64,000 bases of DNA from Allobosea sp. CRIB-10 (GTDB lineage: Bacteria > Pseudomonadota > Alphaproteobacteria > Rhizobiales > Beijerinckiaceae): assembly GCF_900112185.1 (NCBI RefSeq), contig NZ_FOKP01000002.1, positions 397,360 to 461,359 on the forward strand. Direction: 5' to 3'. The notes under the pieces were generated by a model, which was given only the letters and a program-made list of their open reading frames with translations, searched no databases and was not told the DNA's origin. Shown here piece after piece: positions 36,207-45,698 of the stretch (within the stretch, counting starts at the first letter, position 1; every line of letters starts with the position of its first letter). The translations under genes and the position numbers were made by a program.

Positions 36207-37010
36207 ATGAACGACAAAGACGATGACAGGGCCGCGCAACTGCCACCGGGCGTGCCGATCGTCCGGGCCGTCGACCGCGCAATCGCCCTGCTGCGGGCTT
36301 TCCGGCCGGAGCAGCCGCGGCTGGGCCTCAGCGAGCTGGCCCGGCAGGTCGGGCTCGACAAGGGCACGACACGGCGCCTCCTGCTGACGCTGCAGCTCAA
36401 CGAGCTCGTCGAATATGACGAGCATTCGCAGAGCTATGCGCTGGCCGTCGGGCTGATCGAGCTCGGCAGCGCGGTGACGACCGGCCGCGAACTGCGCGAC
36501 ATCGCCGGCCCCTATCTGACCGCGATTGCCGAGAAGACGGGCGCGACCGCCTTCATCTGGGTTCACATCGCCGGGCGCGGCCTTTGCGTCGATCGCGTCC
36601 GTGCCTCGCTGCCGCATGTTGACGCGACCTGGTTCGCGGTCGGGGCGCAGGCCCCGCTGAATTGCGGTGGTGGCCCGCGCGTGCTGCTGGCCTATCTCGA
36701 CGACGAGCAGCGCCGGCTCGCTCTGTCGCTCGATCTGCCTAAGCGCGCGCCGGCGAGCCAGACCGATCCGGCGCTGCTCTGGCGCGAGGCCGACCGAATC
36801 CGGGCGCAGGGCTGGGAACTCGCCGCCGACGATTTCTTCATCGGCCTGACCGGCGTCGGCGTGCCGATCTTCGACCGGTCGGGCGCGCTCGCCGGCGCGC
36901 TCAGCATCTCCTCCCTGACCTCGATCGTCGCGCCGGACGGGCACCCTGTGCATCTCGATGCGCTGCTCGACGCCGCGGCGCGGATCGGAGCGCGCCTGCT
37001 GCCGGGGTGA
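36207..37010 (+). CDS. IclR-family transcriptional regulator
   Basis: The 267-residue protein has an N-terminal winged HTH (VRAVDRAIALLRAF, LGLSELARQVGLDKGTTRRLL, the second shown by its core SELARQVGLDKGTTRRLL). The effector-binding domain shows GRELRDIAGPYLTAIAEKTG (core RDIAGPYLTAIAEKTG) and a C-terminal GVGVPIFDRSGALAGALSIS (core GVPIFDRSGALAGALSIS). It is divergent from the oligopeptide-type operon and probably regulates it in response to the imported compound or a product of it. Confidence 0.93.
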   Translation: MNDKDDDRAAQLPPGVPIVRAVDRAIALLRAFRPEQPRLGLSELARQVGLDKGTTRRLLLTLQLNELVEYDEHSQSYALAVGLIELGSAVTTGRELRDIAGPYLTAIAEKTGATAFIWVHIAGRGLCVDRVRASLPHVDATWFAVGAQAPLNCGGGPRVLLAYLDDEQRRLALSLDLPKRAPASQTDPALLWREADRIRAQGWELAADDFFIGLTGVGVPIFDRSGALAGALSISSLTSIVAPDGHPVHLDALLDAAARIGARLLPG

Positions 37011-37011
37011 G

Positions 37012-37443
37012 CTACCGCTCGATCCGGGTCGAGAGAATGATCGAGGACATCGTACGCTCGACGCCTTCGAGCGCGCCGATCCGGTCGATCAGCCCGTCGA
37101 GCTCGCCGATCGAAGGCGCGACCACCACGGCGATCATGTCAAACTGGCCGCTGACCGAATGCAGCGTCCTGATCTCGGGAATGCGGCGTAATTCCGCCTC
37201 GACCCGGCCGGCGAGCTTCGGTAGGGCGGTGATCAGCACATGTGCCTTGACCTGGCCCTTCTCGTAGTCCTCCGAGAGCCGCGCCGTGTAGCCGGCGATG
37301 ACGCCGCGGCGCTCCAATCGCTCGATCCGGCTCTGCACCGTCGTGCGCGACAGGCCGAGCTTGCGGCCGAGCTCGGCCACCGGCGCGCGAGCGTTCTCGG
37401 TGAGCAGGGTCAGGAGATGGCGATCAGTCTGGTCTGTCGGCAT
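37012..37443 (-). CDS. Lrp/AsnC-family transcriptional regulator
   Basis: The 143-residue protein has the AsnC-type HTH (ARAPVAELGRKLGLSRTTVQSRIERLE, core LGLSRTTVQSRIERLE) and the RAM ligand-binding domain (KAHVLITALPKLAGRVEAEL, HSVSGQFDMIAVVV). It converges on the IclR gene with a single base between the stops. It is divergent from the saccharopine dehydrogenase-like gene, its likely target. Confidence 0.92.
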   Translation of the reverse strand: MPTDQTDRHLLTLLTENARAPVAELGRKLGLSRTTVQSRIERLERRGVIAGYTARLSEDYEKGQVKAHVLITALPKLAGRVEAELRRIPEIRTLHSVSGQFDMIAVVVAPSIGELDGLIDRIGALEGVERTMSSIILSTRIER

Positions 37444-37562
37444 AATGACGAGAGCTTACGGCGTTCTGCTGAAAATTCCCATATGAATCGTCGCGTCGCC
37501 CGCTTCTAACCGACGAGCCATTCGGTGACTCTGTTCCCAGAAACAGATTCATCGGGGGAACC

Positions 37563-38690
37563 ATGAAAAACGTGGTCGTCATCGGCGCCGGCAAGATCGG
37601 CGCAACCATCGCCGACCTGCTCGGCGCAACCGGGGATTACCGCGTGGTGATCGCCGACCGCTCCAACGAACAGCTCGCCGCGATCAAGACCAGCTCGACG
37701 ATTTCGACCCGCCGGGTCGACATCACCGACGAGGCCGAGCTCGCAGAGGTGCTGAATGGCGCCTTCGCCGTGCTCTCCGCTGCGCCCTACGATCTGACGA
37801 CACGCATCGCCGAGGCCGCCGCGGCTCAGGGCGTGCACTATCTCGATTTGACCGAGGACGTCGCCTCGACCCGCCGGGTCAAGGAGCTGGCGCTGACCGC
37901 CAAGGCGGCGCTGATTCCGCAATGCGGGCTGGCGCCTGGCTTCATCTCGATCGTCGCCGCCGATCTCGCCCGCGATTTCGACCAGCTCGACAGCCTCAAG
38001 CTCCGCGTCGGCGCGCTGCCGCAATATCCGTCGAACGCGCTGAACTACAACCTGACCTGGAGCACGGACGGGGTCATCAACGAGTACTGCGAGCCCTGTG
38101 AAGCCGTGGTCAACGGCGAGCGCGTGCTGGTGCCGGCGATGGAAGAGCGCGAGGAGTTCTCGCTCGACGGCGTCACCTACGAGGCCTTCAACACCTCGGG
38201 CGGGCTCGGCACGCTCTGCGACACGCTCGCCGGCAAGGTGCGCACGCTGAACTACCGCACCATCCGCTACCCCGGTCATTGCGCGATCATGAAGGCGCTG
38301 CTGCAGGATCTGCGCCTCGGCGAACGCCGCGACGTGCTGAAGGACATCTTCGAGAACGCGCTGCCGAGCACGCTGCAGGACGTGGTCGTGATCTTCGTCA
38401 CCGCGAGCGGCCGGCTGAACGGGCGGCTGACCCAGCAGACCTATGCCAACAAGGTCTACAGCGCGGTGGTCGGCGGCGTGATGCGTAGCGCCATCCAGAT
38501 CACCACGGCCTCGGGCATCTGTGCCGTGCTCGACCTGCTGGCAGAGGGCAAGCTGCCGCAGAAGGGCTTCGTCAAGCAGGAGGACATCGGCTTCGACGCC
38601 TTCCTCGCCAACCGCTTCGGCCGCGCCTATGCCCGGCCCGAGGATCTCGGCCACGCCCCCGGCGAGACCCACGCGGCCCGCGCGGCCTGA
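37563..38690 (+). CDS. Saccharopine dehydrogenase-family protein
   Basis: The 375-residue protein has an N-terminal Rossmann fold (VVVIGAGKIGATIADLL, residues 4-20) and saccharopine dehydrogenase-family C-terminal features (PQCGLAPGFISIVAADL core GLAPGFIS; YNLTWSTDGVINEYCEP core WSTDGVINEY; TIRYPGHCAIMKALL core RYPGHCAIM). It probably acts in lysine or related amino acid metabolism, with NAD(P). The ATG at 37563 follows GGGGGAA. A divergent Lrp regulator supports an amino-acid catabolic role. The exact reaction direction cannot be told. Confidence 0.88.
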   Translation: MKNVVVIGAGKIGATIADLLGATGDYRVVIADRSNEQLAAIKTSSTISTRRVDITDEAELAEVLNGAFAVLSAAPYDLTTRIAEAAAAQGVHYLDLTEDVASTRRVKELALTAKAALIPQCGLAPGFISIVAADLARDFDQLDSLKLRVGALPQYPSNALNYNLTWSTDGVINEYCEPCEAVVNGERVLVPAMEEREEFSLDGVTYEAFNTSGGLGTLCDTLAGKVRTLNYRTIRYPGHCAIMKALLQDLRLGERRDVLKDIFENALPSTLQDVVVIFVTASGRLNGRLTQQTYANKVYSAVVGGVMRSAIQITTASGICAVLDLLAEGKLPQKGFVKQEDIGFDAFLANRFGRAYARPEDLGHAPGETHAARAA

Positions 38691-38698
38691 GCCCGTTC

Positions 38699-38723
38699 CG
38701 CAAAAGTGGGCACCACTTTTGCG
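38699..38723. repeat. Perfect palindrome with 11-bp arms
   Basis: CGCAAAAGTGG (38699-38709) pairs with CCACTTTTGCG (38713-38723) around GCA, 8 bp after the preceding stop codon. The CCACTTTTGCG half matches the widespread rhizobial repeat also seen at 60191-60215. The rest of the 201-bp gap to 38891 shows no gene. Confidence 0.8.
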
Positions 38724-38891
38724 ATAAGAACTGCTCAAGCTTGGAGTCGCGCGAAGCATATTCGCCCCTGCCCGGCAAGCGGGCCAAAGTCAGGGGGAGC
38801 ATGAACGGGTCTGGGCTGGCAAACGCCCGGACCCACGCTACAAAACAAAAAATGGTTCCATAGGGAACGTTTTCGGGGGAACGATCGCACG

Positions 38892-40379
38892 ATGGCCAGA
38901 CGCGTCCTGATCGCGGAATTCATGCATGAGACGAACACCTTCAGTGTTCAGCTCACCGATGAGGCGGTGTTCCGCCATCACGGCGTCTTCCGCGACAATG
39001 AGGTGCCGGCCGCCTTCCAGGGCACCCGGACCTCGATGGGCGCCGCCTTCGAGGCCGCCGAGAAGTTCGGCTGGAGCCTCGTCCACCCGCTCGTCACCGG
39101 AGCCAACCCCTCGGGCCGCGTCACCGATGCGGCCTTCGATGTCTTCGCCGGGCTGATCCTTTCCGCCTGCGAGCGGCTTGACGGCGTGCTGCTGCATCTG
39201 CATGGCGCGATGGCGACAGAGAGTTCCGACGACGGCGAGGGCGAACTGCTGAAGCGCATCCGCGCCAAGGTCGGCCCCGACGTGCCGGTCGTCGCGATCC
39301 TCGACCTGCACGCGACGCTCACCCAACTGATGGCCGACAACGCCAATGCGCTGATCTCCTACCGGACCTATCCGCATATCGACCAGTATGAGCGGACCTG
39401 GCAGGGTGCCGAGCTGCTCGAACGGGCGATGCGGGGCGAGATCAGGCCACGCGTCGCAGTCGCGCGCCGGCCGATCCTCTATGCGCTCGATGGCGGCCGT
39501 ACGACCTCGCCGCCGTTCATGGAGCTGCTGCGCCGCGGCGATGCGCTGGAGGCGGCGGGCGATGCGCTCGTGGTCAGCGTCCAGGCCGGCTTCTCCTCGG
39601 CCGATGTCCACGATATCGGCCCCTCCATCGCAGTCACCCATGACGATCGCGGCAAGGCGCAGGCCATCGCCGAGGAGCTGATGGACTATGCCTGGGAACA
39701 GCGGCATTTCTCCTCGATCCACTTCATCCCGCTGAAGGAGGCGATGGCCAGGGCCAAGGCGGGTGAAGGCATGCTCGGGCCGGAGGCCGGAGGCAAGCCG
39801 CTGGTGATCTCCGACTATTCCGACAATCCCGGCTCCGGCGCCTATGGCGACGCGACCAATCTGCTGCGCGCCGTGCTCGACGCCGGCCTCAAGAATGTCG
39901 GCTTCCACGCGATCCGCGATCCGGAAGCCGCGCTCGCGGCGCAGGCGGCCGGCGTCGGCAACCGCGTCAGGCTCAAGCTCGGCGGCAAGGTCGATCCGTC
40001 GACCGGCGGCGGCCCGCTCGATCTCGATGCCCATGTGGTCGCGCTGACCGACGGGCATTTCATCTGCTACGGGCCGATGGCCGGTGGCGTCTGGCGCAAT
40101 TACGGGCTCTCGGCCCTGCTGCGGGTCGAAGATGTCGAGATCATCGTCATCACTCATAACGGCCAGGCGACCGACCTTGCCCAGTTCACCTCGCTCGGCG
40201 TCGATCCTACCCGGAAATCGACCGTCATCGTCAAATCGATGCAGCACTTCCGCGCCGCCTTCGAGCCGATCGCGCGGGAGGTGATCGAGGTCGACACCGG
40301 CGCGCTCTCGACCAAGAACTTCAAGGAGCGCCCCTACCAGAAGGTGCGCCGCCCGATCTTCCCGCTCGACGATATCTGA
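38892..40379 (+). CDS. M81-family metallopeptidase (microcystinase C / MlrC-like)
   Basis: The 495-residue protein matches the MlrC family: RVLIAEFMHETNTFS at the start, HPLVTGANPSGRVT, GVLLHLHGAMATESSDDGEG (core LHLHGAMATE), AILDLHATLT and ISYRTYPHIDQYE. The second half has DYSDNPGSGAYGD and HNGQATDLAQF. Histidines and acids in the N-terminal half bind zinc. MlrC cleaves linear peptides with unusual residues; relatives are common beside peptide-type transporters. It begins a rightward group with the amidohydrolase and a transporter. Confidence 0.93.
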   Translation: MARRVLIAEFMHETNTFSVQLTDEAVFRHHGVFRDNEVPAAFQGTRTSMGAAFEAAEKFGWSLVHPLVTGANPSGRVTDAAFDVFAGLILSACERLDGVLLHLHGAMATESSDDGEGELLKRIRAKVGPDVPVVAILDLHATLTQLMADNANALISYRTYPHIDQYERTWQGAELLERAMRGEIRPRVAVARRPILYALDGGRTTSPPFMELLRRGDALEAAGDALVVSVQAGFSSADVHDIGPSIAVTHDDRGKAQAIAEELMDYAWEQRHFSSIHFIPLKEAMARAKAGEGMLGPEAGGKPLVISDYSDNPGSGAYGDATNLLRAVLDAGLKNVGFHAIRDPEAALAAQAAGVGNRVRLKLGGKVDPSTGGGPLDLDAHVVALTDGHFICYGPMAGGVWRNYGLSALLRVEDVEIIVITHNGQATDLAQFTSLGVDPTRKSTVIVKSMQHFRAAFEPIAREVIEVDTGALSTKNFKERPYQKVRRPIFPLDDI

Positions 40380-40466
40380 GCGAGATCGAAGACCACAACC
40401 GGCCGAAAGCGCCGGCAGCGACAAGACTGGAGGATGCCAGATGGCAGGGATGACGGAGCAAGCGGC

Positions 40467-42095
40467 ATGAGCGTCAAGGCCGATATCGTGCTGCGCGGCG
40501 GGCCGATCTGGTGCGGCCGGCAGGAGGGCGTGGTCCAGGCGCTGGCGCTCTGGGGCGACAAGGTGCTCGCCGCCGGCAAGGAGGCCGAGATTGCCGAGCT
40601 GATCGGGCCATCGACCCGCGTCATCGACCTCGCCGGCCGGCTGGCGACGCCGGGGCTGAACGATTCCCACCTGCATCTGATCTCGGTCGGCCTGACCATG
40701 GACTGGGTCGATGCCCGCCCCGCCGCGGCGCCGACATTGGAGGCGCTGCTCGGCCAGATCGCCGAACGCGCGGCGAAGTCGAAGCCCGGCGAGTGGGTGC
40801 TGGCGCGCGGCTACGACCAGACCAAGCTCGACACCGGCCGCCACCCGTTCCGCGAGGAACTCGACCGCGCCGCCCCGAACAATCCGGTGATGCTGGTCAG
40901 GACATGCGGCCACATCTCGATCGTCAATTCCCTGGCGCTCGCGCTCGGCGGCATCGACGAGAGCTCGCCGACACCTCCGGGCGGCCTGATAGAGCAGCAG
41001 AACGGCCGGCTCACCGGCCTGCTCGCGGAAAACGCCCGCGCTCCGGTCAAGGCCGCGATCCCGGCGCCGAGCGATGAGCAGCTCCTGGCGGCGATCGAGC
41101 GCGGCGGCAACTATCTGCTCTCGCTCGGGATCACCAGCTGCATGGATGCGGCGGTCGGGATGGTCACCGGCTTCAACGAGATCGCGGCCTATCACAAGGC
41201 CAAGCGCGACGGCCGCCTGCCGGTGCGCACCTGGCTCGCTCTGCTCGGCGACGAGGGCCGCTCGATCGTGCCGCAATGCCATGCGGCAGGACTGATCTCC
41301 GGCACCGGCGACGACATGCTGATGATCGGCGCGGTCAAGATCTTCCTCGACGGCTCGGCCGGCGGGCGCACCGCCTGGATGAGCGAGCCCTATCTCGGCG
41401 AGGACAAGACCACCGGCGTGCAGATGCTCTCGGACGAGGATCTGGAACGGCAGGTGCTCGACGCCCATGCCAAGGGCTACCAGCTCGCCTGCCACGCCAT
41501 CGGCGACGCCGCGATCGAGCAGTTGATCACCGCCTATGAGAAGGCACTCGCCGCCCATCCCGATCCCGACCGGCGCCACCGCATCGAGCATTGCGGCTTC
41601 TCGACGCCGCAGCAGCACGCCCGGATGGTCAGGGCCGGCATCTATCCCTGCCCGCAGCAGGTCTTCATCCATGATTTCGGCGACGCCTACGTCAAGGTGC
41701 TCGGCGAGGAGCGGGCGCTGCCGAGCTATCCGTTCCGGACCTGGTTCGATCTCGGCCTGAAGCCGGCGACCGGCAGCGACGCGCCGGTCTGCGACCCCGA
41801 CCCGTTCCCGAACTTCCACACCATGCTGACGCGCCAGACCTGGCGCGGCACGGTGATGGATGAGCGCCAGCGTGTCTCGATCGAGGAGGCGCTGCAGGCC
41901 TATACCGAGTACGGCGCCTTCTCGCAGAAACAGGAAGCGGTGAAGGGCAAGCTCAAGCCTGGTTTCCTCGCGGATGTCGCCGTGTTCTCGCGCGACCTGC
42001 TCTCGGCCTCGCCCGAGCAGATTCTGAAAGACACAAGCTGCGACCTCACCATTCGCGGCGGCAAGGTTGTGTACCAGCGTTCAGGCACCGCCTGA
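40467..42095 (+). CDS. Amidohydrolase (YtcJ-like, amidohydrolase family 3)
   Basis: The product is about 542 residues from the ATG at 40467, with GGAG 8 bp upstream (40455-40458). It is a metal-dependent amidohydrolase: GLNDSHLHL carries the first metal His pair (68, 70), KIFLDGSAGGRTAWMSEPYL (core FLDGSAGGRTAWM) has the family-3 motif, ACHAIGDAAIEQ and RRHRIEHCGF supply further His residues, and TGSDAPVCDPDPF has the catalytic Asp. It would hydrolyse an amide or related bond of an imported compound. Upstream is the M81 gene in the same direction. Confidence 0.92.
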   Translation: MSVKADIVLRGGPIWCGRQEGVVQALALWGDKVLAAGKEAEIAELIGPSTRVIDLAGRLATPGLNDSHLHLISVGLTMDWVDARPAAAPTLEALLGQIAERAAKSKPGEWVLARGYDQTKLDTGRHPFREELDRAAPNNPVMLVRTCGHISIVNSLALALGGIDESSPTPPGGLIEQQNGRLTGLLAENARAPVKAAIPAPSDEQLLAAIERGGNYLLSLGITSCMDAAVGMVTGFNEIAAYHKAKRDGRLPVRTWLALLGDEGRSIVPQCHAAGLISGTGDDMLMIGAVKIFLDGSAGGRTAWMSEPYLGEDKTTGVQMLSDEDLERQVLDAHAKGYQLACHAIGDAAIEQLITAYEKALAAHPDPDRRHRIEHCGFSTPQQHARMVRAGIYPCPQQVFIHDFGDAYVKVLGEERALPSYPFRTWFDLGLKPATGSDAPVCDPDPFPNFHTMLTRQTWRGTVMDERQRVSIEEALQAYTEYGAFSQKQEAVKGKLKPGFLADVAVFSRDLLSASPEQILKDTSCDLTIRGGKVVYQRSGTA

Positions 42096-42222
42096 ACGCA
42101 CTGCACAATGGAAACAAGAAGACAGGGCGTGAAAGCCCGCTAAGGTCTCAGATGGAACGAATACCGGCGCCGGCCAACGGCGCCACCAGGACGAGTTCAC
42201 CAACAGATTGGGAGGTTTCGAC

Positions 42223-43818
42223 GTGTTGAAAAAGCTTGCCTTCACGACCGCGCTGACATTCGCGGCCGCCTTCACCCTGCAGGCGCAGGCCCAGGAGCCG
42301 CGCCGCGGCGGCACGATCCGCTTCACCGCGCCCTATGGGGCGTCCTTCGTCAGCAATGACAGCCATGTCTCGAACCAGATCCAGGACGAGATCTACACCT
42401 ACGCCTTGCACGCCATGCTCTACAAATGGGATTCGAAAGCCGGCAAGCCGGCGCTCGACATCGCCGAGAGCGTCCAGGTCTCGGCCGACGGCAAGACCTA
42501 TACCTACAAGCTGCGCGACAATGCGCTCTTCCATAACGGCCGCAAGCTGACCTCGGACGACGTCATCTGGTCCTATACCCGCATCATGGATGGTTCGAAG
42601 AACTATCCGGGCGCGCGCTATGTCGCCCGCATCGTCGGCGCGACCGAGGTCCAGAAGGGCCAGGCCAAGGAAATCTCCGGCCTGAAGAAGATCGACGATT
42701 CCAGCTTCTCGATGACGCTGACCGACAAGGCCGATCCCGGCTACTTCCTGTTCCAGGGCCAGACCGCGATCCTGCCGGCCAAGGAAGCGCAGCAGCCCGG
42801 CTTCTTCGACAAGCCGATCGGCCTCGGGCCGTTCAAGTTCGTCGAGCACGTGCCGGGCTCGCGCATGGCCTTCGAGCGCTGGGACAAATACTACCTCACC
42901 GGCAAGCCCTATGCCGACAAGCTCGTGATCTCGCCGATGGGCGAGGCTGCGGCCCGCGACGTCGCCTTCCGCAACAAGGAGGTCGACGTCTCGATCCTGG
43001 GCTCGACCCAGTATGTCGCCTACAAGGCCGATCCGAACCTGTCGAAGGGCATCCTCGAGGTCGCCGAGGTCTTCACCCGCAATATGGGCATGAACCCGAC
43101 CTTCAAGCCATTCTCCGACAAGCGGGTGCGCCAGGCGATCAACCACGCCATCGACAGCGACCTGATCATCAAGCGCCTGGTCCGCGACAAGGCCTACCGC
43201 GCCGCGAGCTGGCTGCCGCTGTCCTCGCCCGCCTTCGACAAGGACGCCAAGCCCTACGCCTTCGATCCGGACAAGGCCAAGAAGCTGCTGGCCGAGGCCG
43301 GCTACCCCGACGGCTTCGAGTTCGAATGGACCGCGACGCCGAACGAGAGCTGGGGCGTGCCGATCGTCGAGGCGACGATCCCGATGCTCGCCAAGGTCGG
43401 CATCAAGGTGAAGGTCAAGCCGGTCGAGACCTCTGCGCTCGGCGGCGTCGTCGTGGGCGGTGATTTCCAGGCCTATATCTGGTCGAACACCTCGGGCCCG
43501 GACACGCTGACGGCGCTGAAGTGCTTCCACTCCTCGACACCGCGCTCGTCCTGCAACTACACCACCTTCAAGAACGCGGCCTATGACAAGCTGATCGACG
43601 ACGCCTCGAACGAGGCCGACGCCGCCAAGCAGCTCGACCTGCTGAAGAAGGCCAACGCCCTGCTGCAGGAAGAAGCACCGGTCTGGTTCTTCAACTACAA
43701 CAAGGCGGTGCTGGCCTATCAGCCCTGGCTGCACGGGCTCCAGCCGAATGCGACCGAGCTGGCGCTGCAGCGCTATGAGGACCTCTGGGTCGACAGCACT
43801 TCGCCTGCTGCGAAGTAA
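42223..43818 (+). CDS. ABC transporter substrate-binding protein, family 5
   Basis: The product is about 531 residues. The GTG at 42223 is chosen because GGGAGGT lies at 42210-42216; a TTG follows at once as an alternative. A signal peptide (LKKLAFTTALTFAAAFTL, cleaved near AQAQ) precedes family-5 features: GTIRFTAPYG, DNALFHNGRKLTSDDVIWSY (core FHNGRKLTSDDV), IGLGPFKFVEH and VRQAINHAIDSDLI. It is followed by a strong hairpin and two permease genes. Confidence 0.92.
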   Translation: MLKKLAFTTALTFAAAFTLQAQAQEPRRGGTIRFTAPYGASFVSNDSHVSNQIQDEIYTYALHAMLYKWDSKAGKPALDIAESVQVSADGKTYTYKLRDNALFHNGRKLTSDDVIWSYTRIMDGSKNYPGARYVARIVGATEVQKGQAKEISGLKKIDDSSFSMTLTDKADPGYFLFQGQTAILPAKEAQQPGFFDKPIGLGPFKFVEHVPGSRMAFERWDKYYLTGKPYADKLVISPMGEAAARDVAFRNKEVDVSILGSTQYVAYKADPNLSKGILEVAEVFTRNMGMNPTFKPFSDKRVRQAINHAIDSDLIIKRLVRDKAYRAASWLPLSSPAFDKDAKPYAFDPDKAKKLLAEAGYPDGFEFEWTATPNESWGVPIVEATIPMLAKVGIKVKVKPVETSALGGVVVGGDFQAYIWSNTSGPDTLTALKCFHSSTPRSSCNYTTFKNAAYDKLIDDASNEADAAKQLDLLKKANALLQEEAPVWFFNYNKAVLAYQPWLHGLQPNATELALQRYEDLWVDSTSPAAK

Positions 43819-43828
43819 ACCCATCCCG

Positions 43829-43858
43829 AGCCCCCGCCGTCGCATGGCGGCGGGGGCT
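43829..43858 (+). terminator. GC-rich hairpin between binding protein and permease genes
   Basis: AGCCCCCGCCG (43829-43839) pairs perfectly with CGGCGGGGGCT (43848-43858). Only two T residues follow. It would partly terminate transcription or protect the upstream mRNA, favouring excess binding protein. Confidence 0.65.
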
Positions 43859-43908
43859 TGTCCGCCTCCGCCCGTCGGCCACGCCCCGACGCTCAGGAGC
43901 CTATTGTC

Positions 43909-44844
43909 ATGTTGCCTTATGTCTTTCGCCGGCTGCTGCAGGCCATTCCGATCCTGCTTGCGGTCGCGGCGCTGATCTTCGTGCTGTTCAGCGTCATCCC
44001 CGGCAATTTTGCCACCAGTCAGATCGCCGACGGGCGCAGCAATATCGATGCTGCGACGATCGAGCGAATGAACCAGCAGTTCGGCCTCAACGATCCGCTG
44101 CCGCTGCGCTTCGCCAAATATGTCGGCGGGCTCGCGACCTTCGATCTCGGCGATTCCTTCCGCACCCGCCAGCCGGTCACCGCCCTGATCGGCGAGCGGC
44201 TCTGGCCGAGCCTGCAGCTCGCGCTCGCCGCCATGGCCTTCGCTATCGTCATCGGCGTGCCGCTCGGCTTCTTCGCAGCACTGAAACCGGGGAGCTGGGT
44301 CGACATGCTCTCGATGGTCTTCGCGGTCTCAGGGCTATCACTGCCGATGTTCTGGCTCGGCCTGCTCCTGATGTACGCCTTCGCGCTGACGCTGAACTGG
44401 TTCCCGAGCTTCGGCTATGGCGACGGCGATCCCCGCTACATCGTGCTGCCGGCGATCGCACTCGGCGTCTCGCCGCTGGCCCTGTTGGCGCGGACCGCCC
44501 GCGCCGCCGTGCTCGAGATCCTGCATGCCGACTTCGTCCGCACCGCCCGGGCCAAGGGCGCGAGCGCCTACCGCGTCATGCGCTGGCACGTCGCGCGCAA
44601 CGCGCTCGTCATCATCCTGACCACGCTCGGCCTGCAGTTCGGCTCGGTGCTCGGCCAGGCCGTCGTGGTCGAGAAGCTCTTCGCCTGGCCCGGCCTCGGC
44701 TCGCTGCTGGTCGACAGCGTCACCTGGCGGGACATCCCGGCGGTGCAGGGCTGCATCCTGACGATCGTGCTCTTCTTCCTCGTCGTGAACATCGCCGTCG
44801 ACGTGCTCTGCGCCGTCGTCGATCCGCGCATCAAGTACAGCTAG
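43909..44844 (+). CDS. ABC transporter permease (DppB-like)
   Basis: The product is about 311 residues from the ATG at 43909, with CAGGAG upstream. It has the OppB-type first helix (RLLQAIPILLAVAALIFVLF, core AIPILLAVAALIFVLF), FGLNDPLPLRFAKYVGGLATFDLGDSF (core DPLPLRFAKYV) and the EAA loop RTARAKGASAYRVMRWHVARN, given here by its ends RTARAKG and HVARN. It pairs with the next gene. Confidence 0.92.
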   Translation: MLPYVFRRLLQAIPILLAVAALIFVLFSVIPGNFATSQIADGRSNIDAATIERMNQQFGLNDPLPLRFAKYVGGLATFDLGDSFRTRQPVTALIGERLWPSLQLALAAMAFAIVIGVPLGFFAALKPGSWVDMLSMVFAVSGLSLPMFWLGLLLMYAFALTLNWFPSFGYGDGDPRYIVLPAIALGVSPLALLARTARAAVLEILHADFVRTARAKGASAYRVMRWHVARNALVIILTTLGLQFGSVLGQAVVVEKLFAWPGLGSLLVDSVTWRDIPAVQGCILTIVLFFLVVNIAVDVLCAVVDPRIKYS

Positions 44845-44852
44845 GCTTACCG

Positions 44853-45674
44853 ATGAAGTTCCGTGCCAACCTCTGGATCGGCGCCACCTGCTTCGCCCTC
44901 GTCGTCGCGGGCGGCGTCTTCGCGCCCTGGCTCGCCCATACCGACCCGGTGATGGACGCCAATCTGATGAACGCCGAGGTGCCGCCCGGCTCCGAGTTCT
45001 GGTTCGGCACCGATGCGCAGGGCCGCGACATCTACAGCCGCGTGCTGCATGGCGCGCGTATCTCGCTGACGGTCGGCATCGTCTCGCAATTGATCAACAC
45101 CTGCATCGGCGTCGCGCTCGGCCTCTCCGCCGCCTATTGGGGCGGCTGGTGGGACGATTTCGTCAACGGCCTCACCAATATGATGCTCGCCATCCCCTCC
45201 CTGATCTTCGCGCTGGCGATCATGGCCATCCTGCAGCCGGGCCTGACCAGCCTCCTGATCGCGCTCGGCCTGACCAACTGGTCGTTCACCTGCCGGCTGA
45301 CGCGGGCCGCAACGCTCTCGGTCAAGCAGCTCGGCTATGTCGAGGCAGCCCGCTCGCTGGGATACGGCACCTTCCGGATCATGTTCACCCAGATCCTGCC
45401 GAACATCGCCGGCCCGATCATCGTGATCGGCACGCTCGGCATGGGCGGCGCCGTGCTGGCCGAGGCCTCTCTCTCCTTCCTCGGCCTCGGCATCCGCCCA
45501 CCCTTCCCGAGCTGGGGCTCGATGCTGTCGGATGCGCGTGACCAGATCTCGACCGCGCCCTGGATCTCGATTTTCCCGGGTCTCGCCATCTTCCTGACGG
45601 TGCTCGGCCTCAACCTGCTCGGCGACGGCCTGCGCGACATCCTCGATCCGCATTCGCAGACCCGCAAGGCCTGA
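44853..45674 (+). CDS. ABC transporter permease (DppC-like)
   Basis: The 273-residue permease has FWFGTDAQGRDIYSRVLHGARISL (core GTDAQGRDIYSRV), an EAA loop EAARSLGYGTFRIMFTQILPN shown by its ends EAARSLG and QILPN, and ASLSFLGLG near the C-terminus. It follows the DppB-like gene by 8 bp. No ATPase genes follow; the next gene is an aspartoacylase-like hydrolase. The motor must come from elsewhere. Confidence 0.92.
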   Translation: MKFRANLWIGATCFALVVAGGVFAPWLAHTDPVMDANLMNAEVPPGSEFWFGTDAQGRDIYSRVLHGARISLTVGIVSQLINTCIGVALGLSAAYWGGWWDDFVNGLTNMMLAIPSLIFALAIMAILQPGLTSLLIALGLTNWSFTCRLTRAATLSVKQLGYVEAARSLGYGTFRIMFTQILPNIAGPIIVIGTLGMGGAVLAEASLSFLGLGIRPPFPSWGSMLSDARDQISTAPWISIFPGLAIFLTVLGLNLLGDGLRDILDPHSQTRKA

Positions 45675-45698
45675 CCCCTTCTGACGAGAGCCTATCCC

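Noticed and set aside
38838..41819. A 993-codon open frame on the minus strand
   Set aside because: It lies opposite the M81 peptidase and amidohydrolase genes, has the low-complexity Arg/Asp/Gly/Leu composition of an antisense frame in GC-rich DNA and matches no family.
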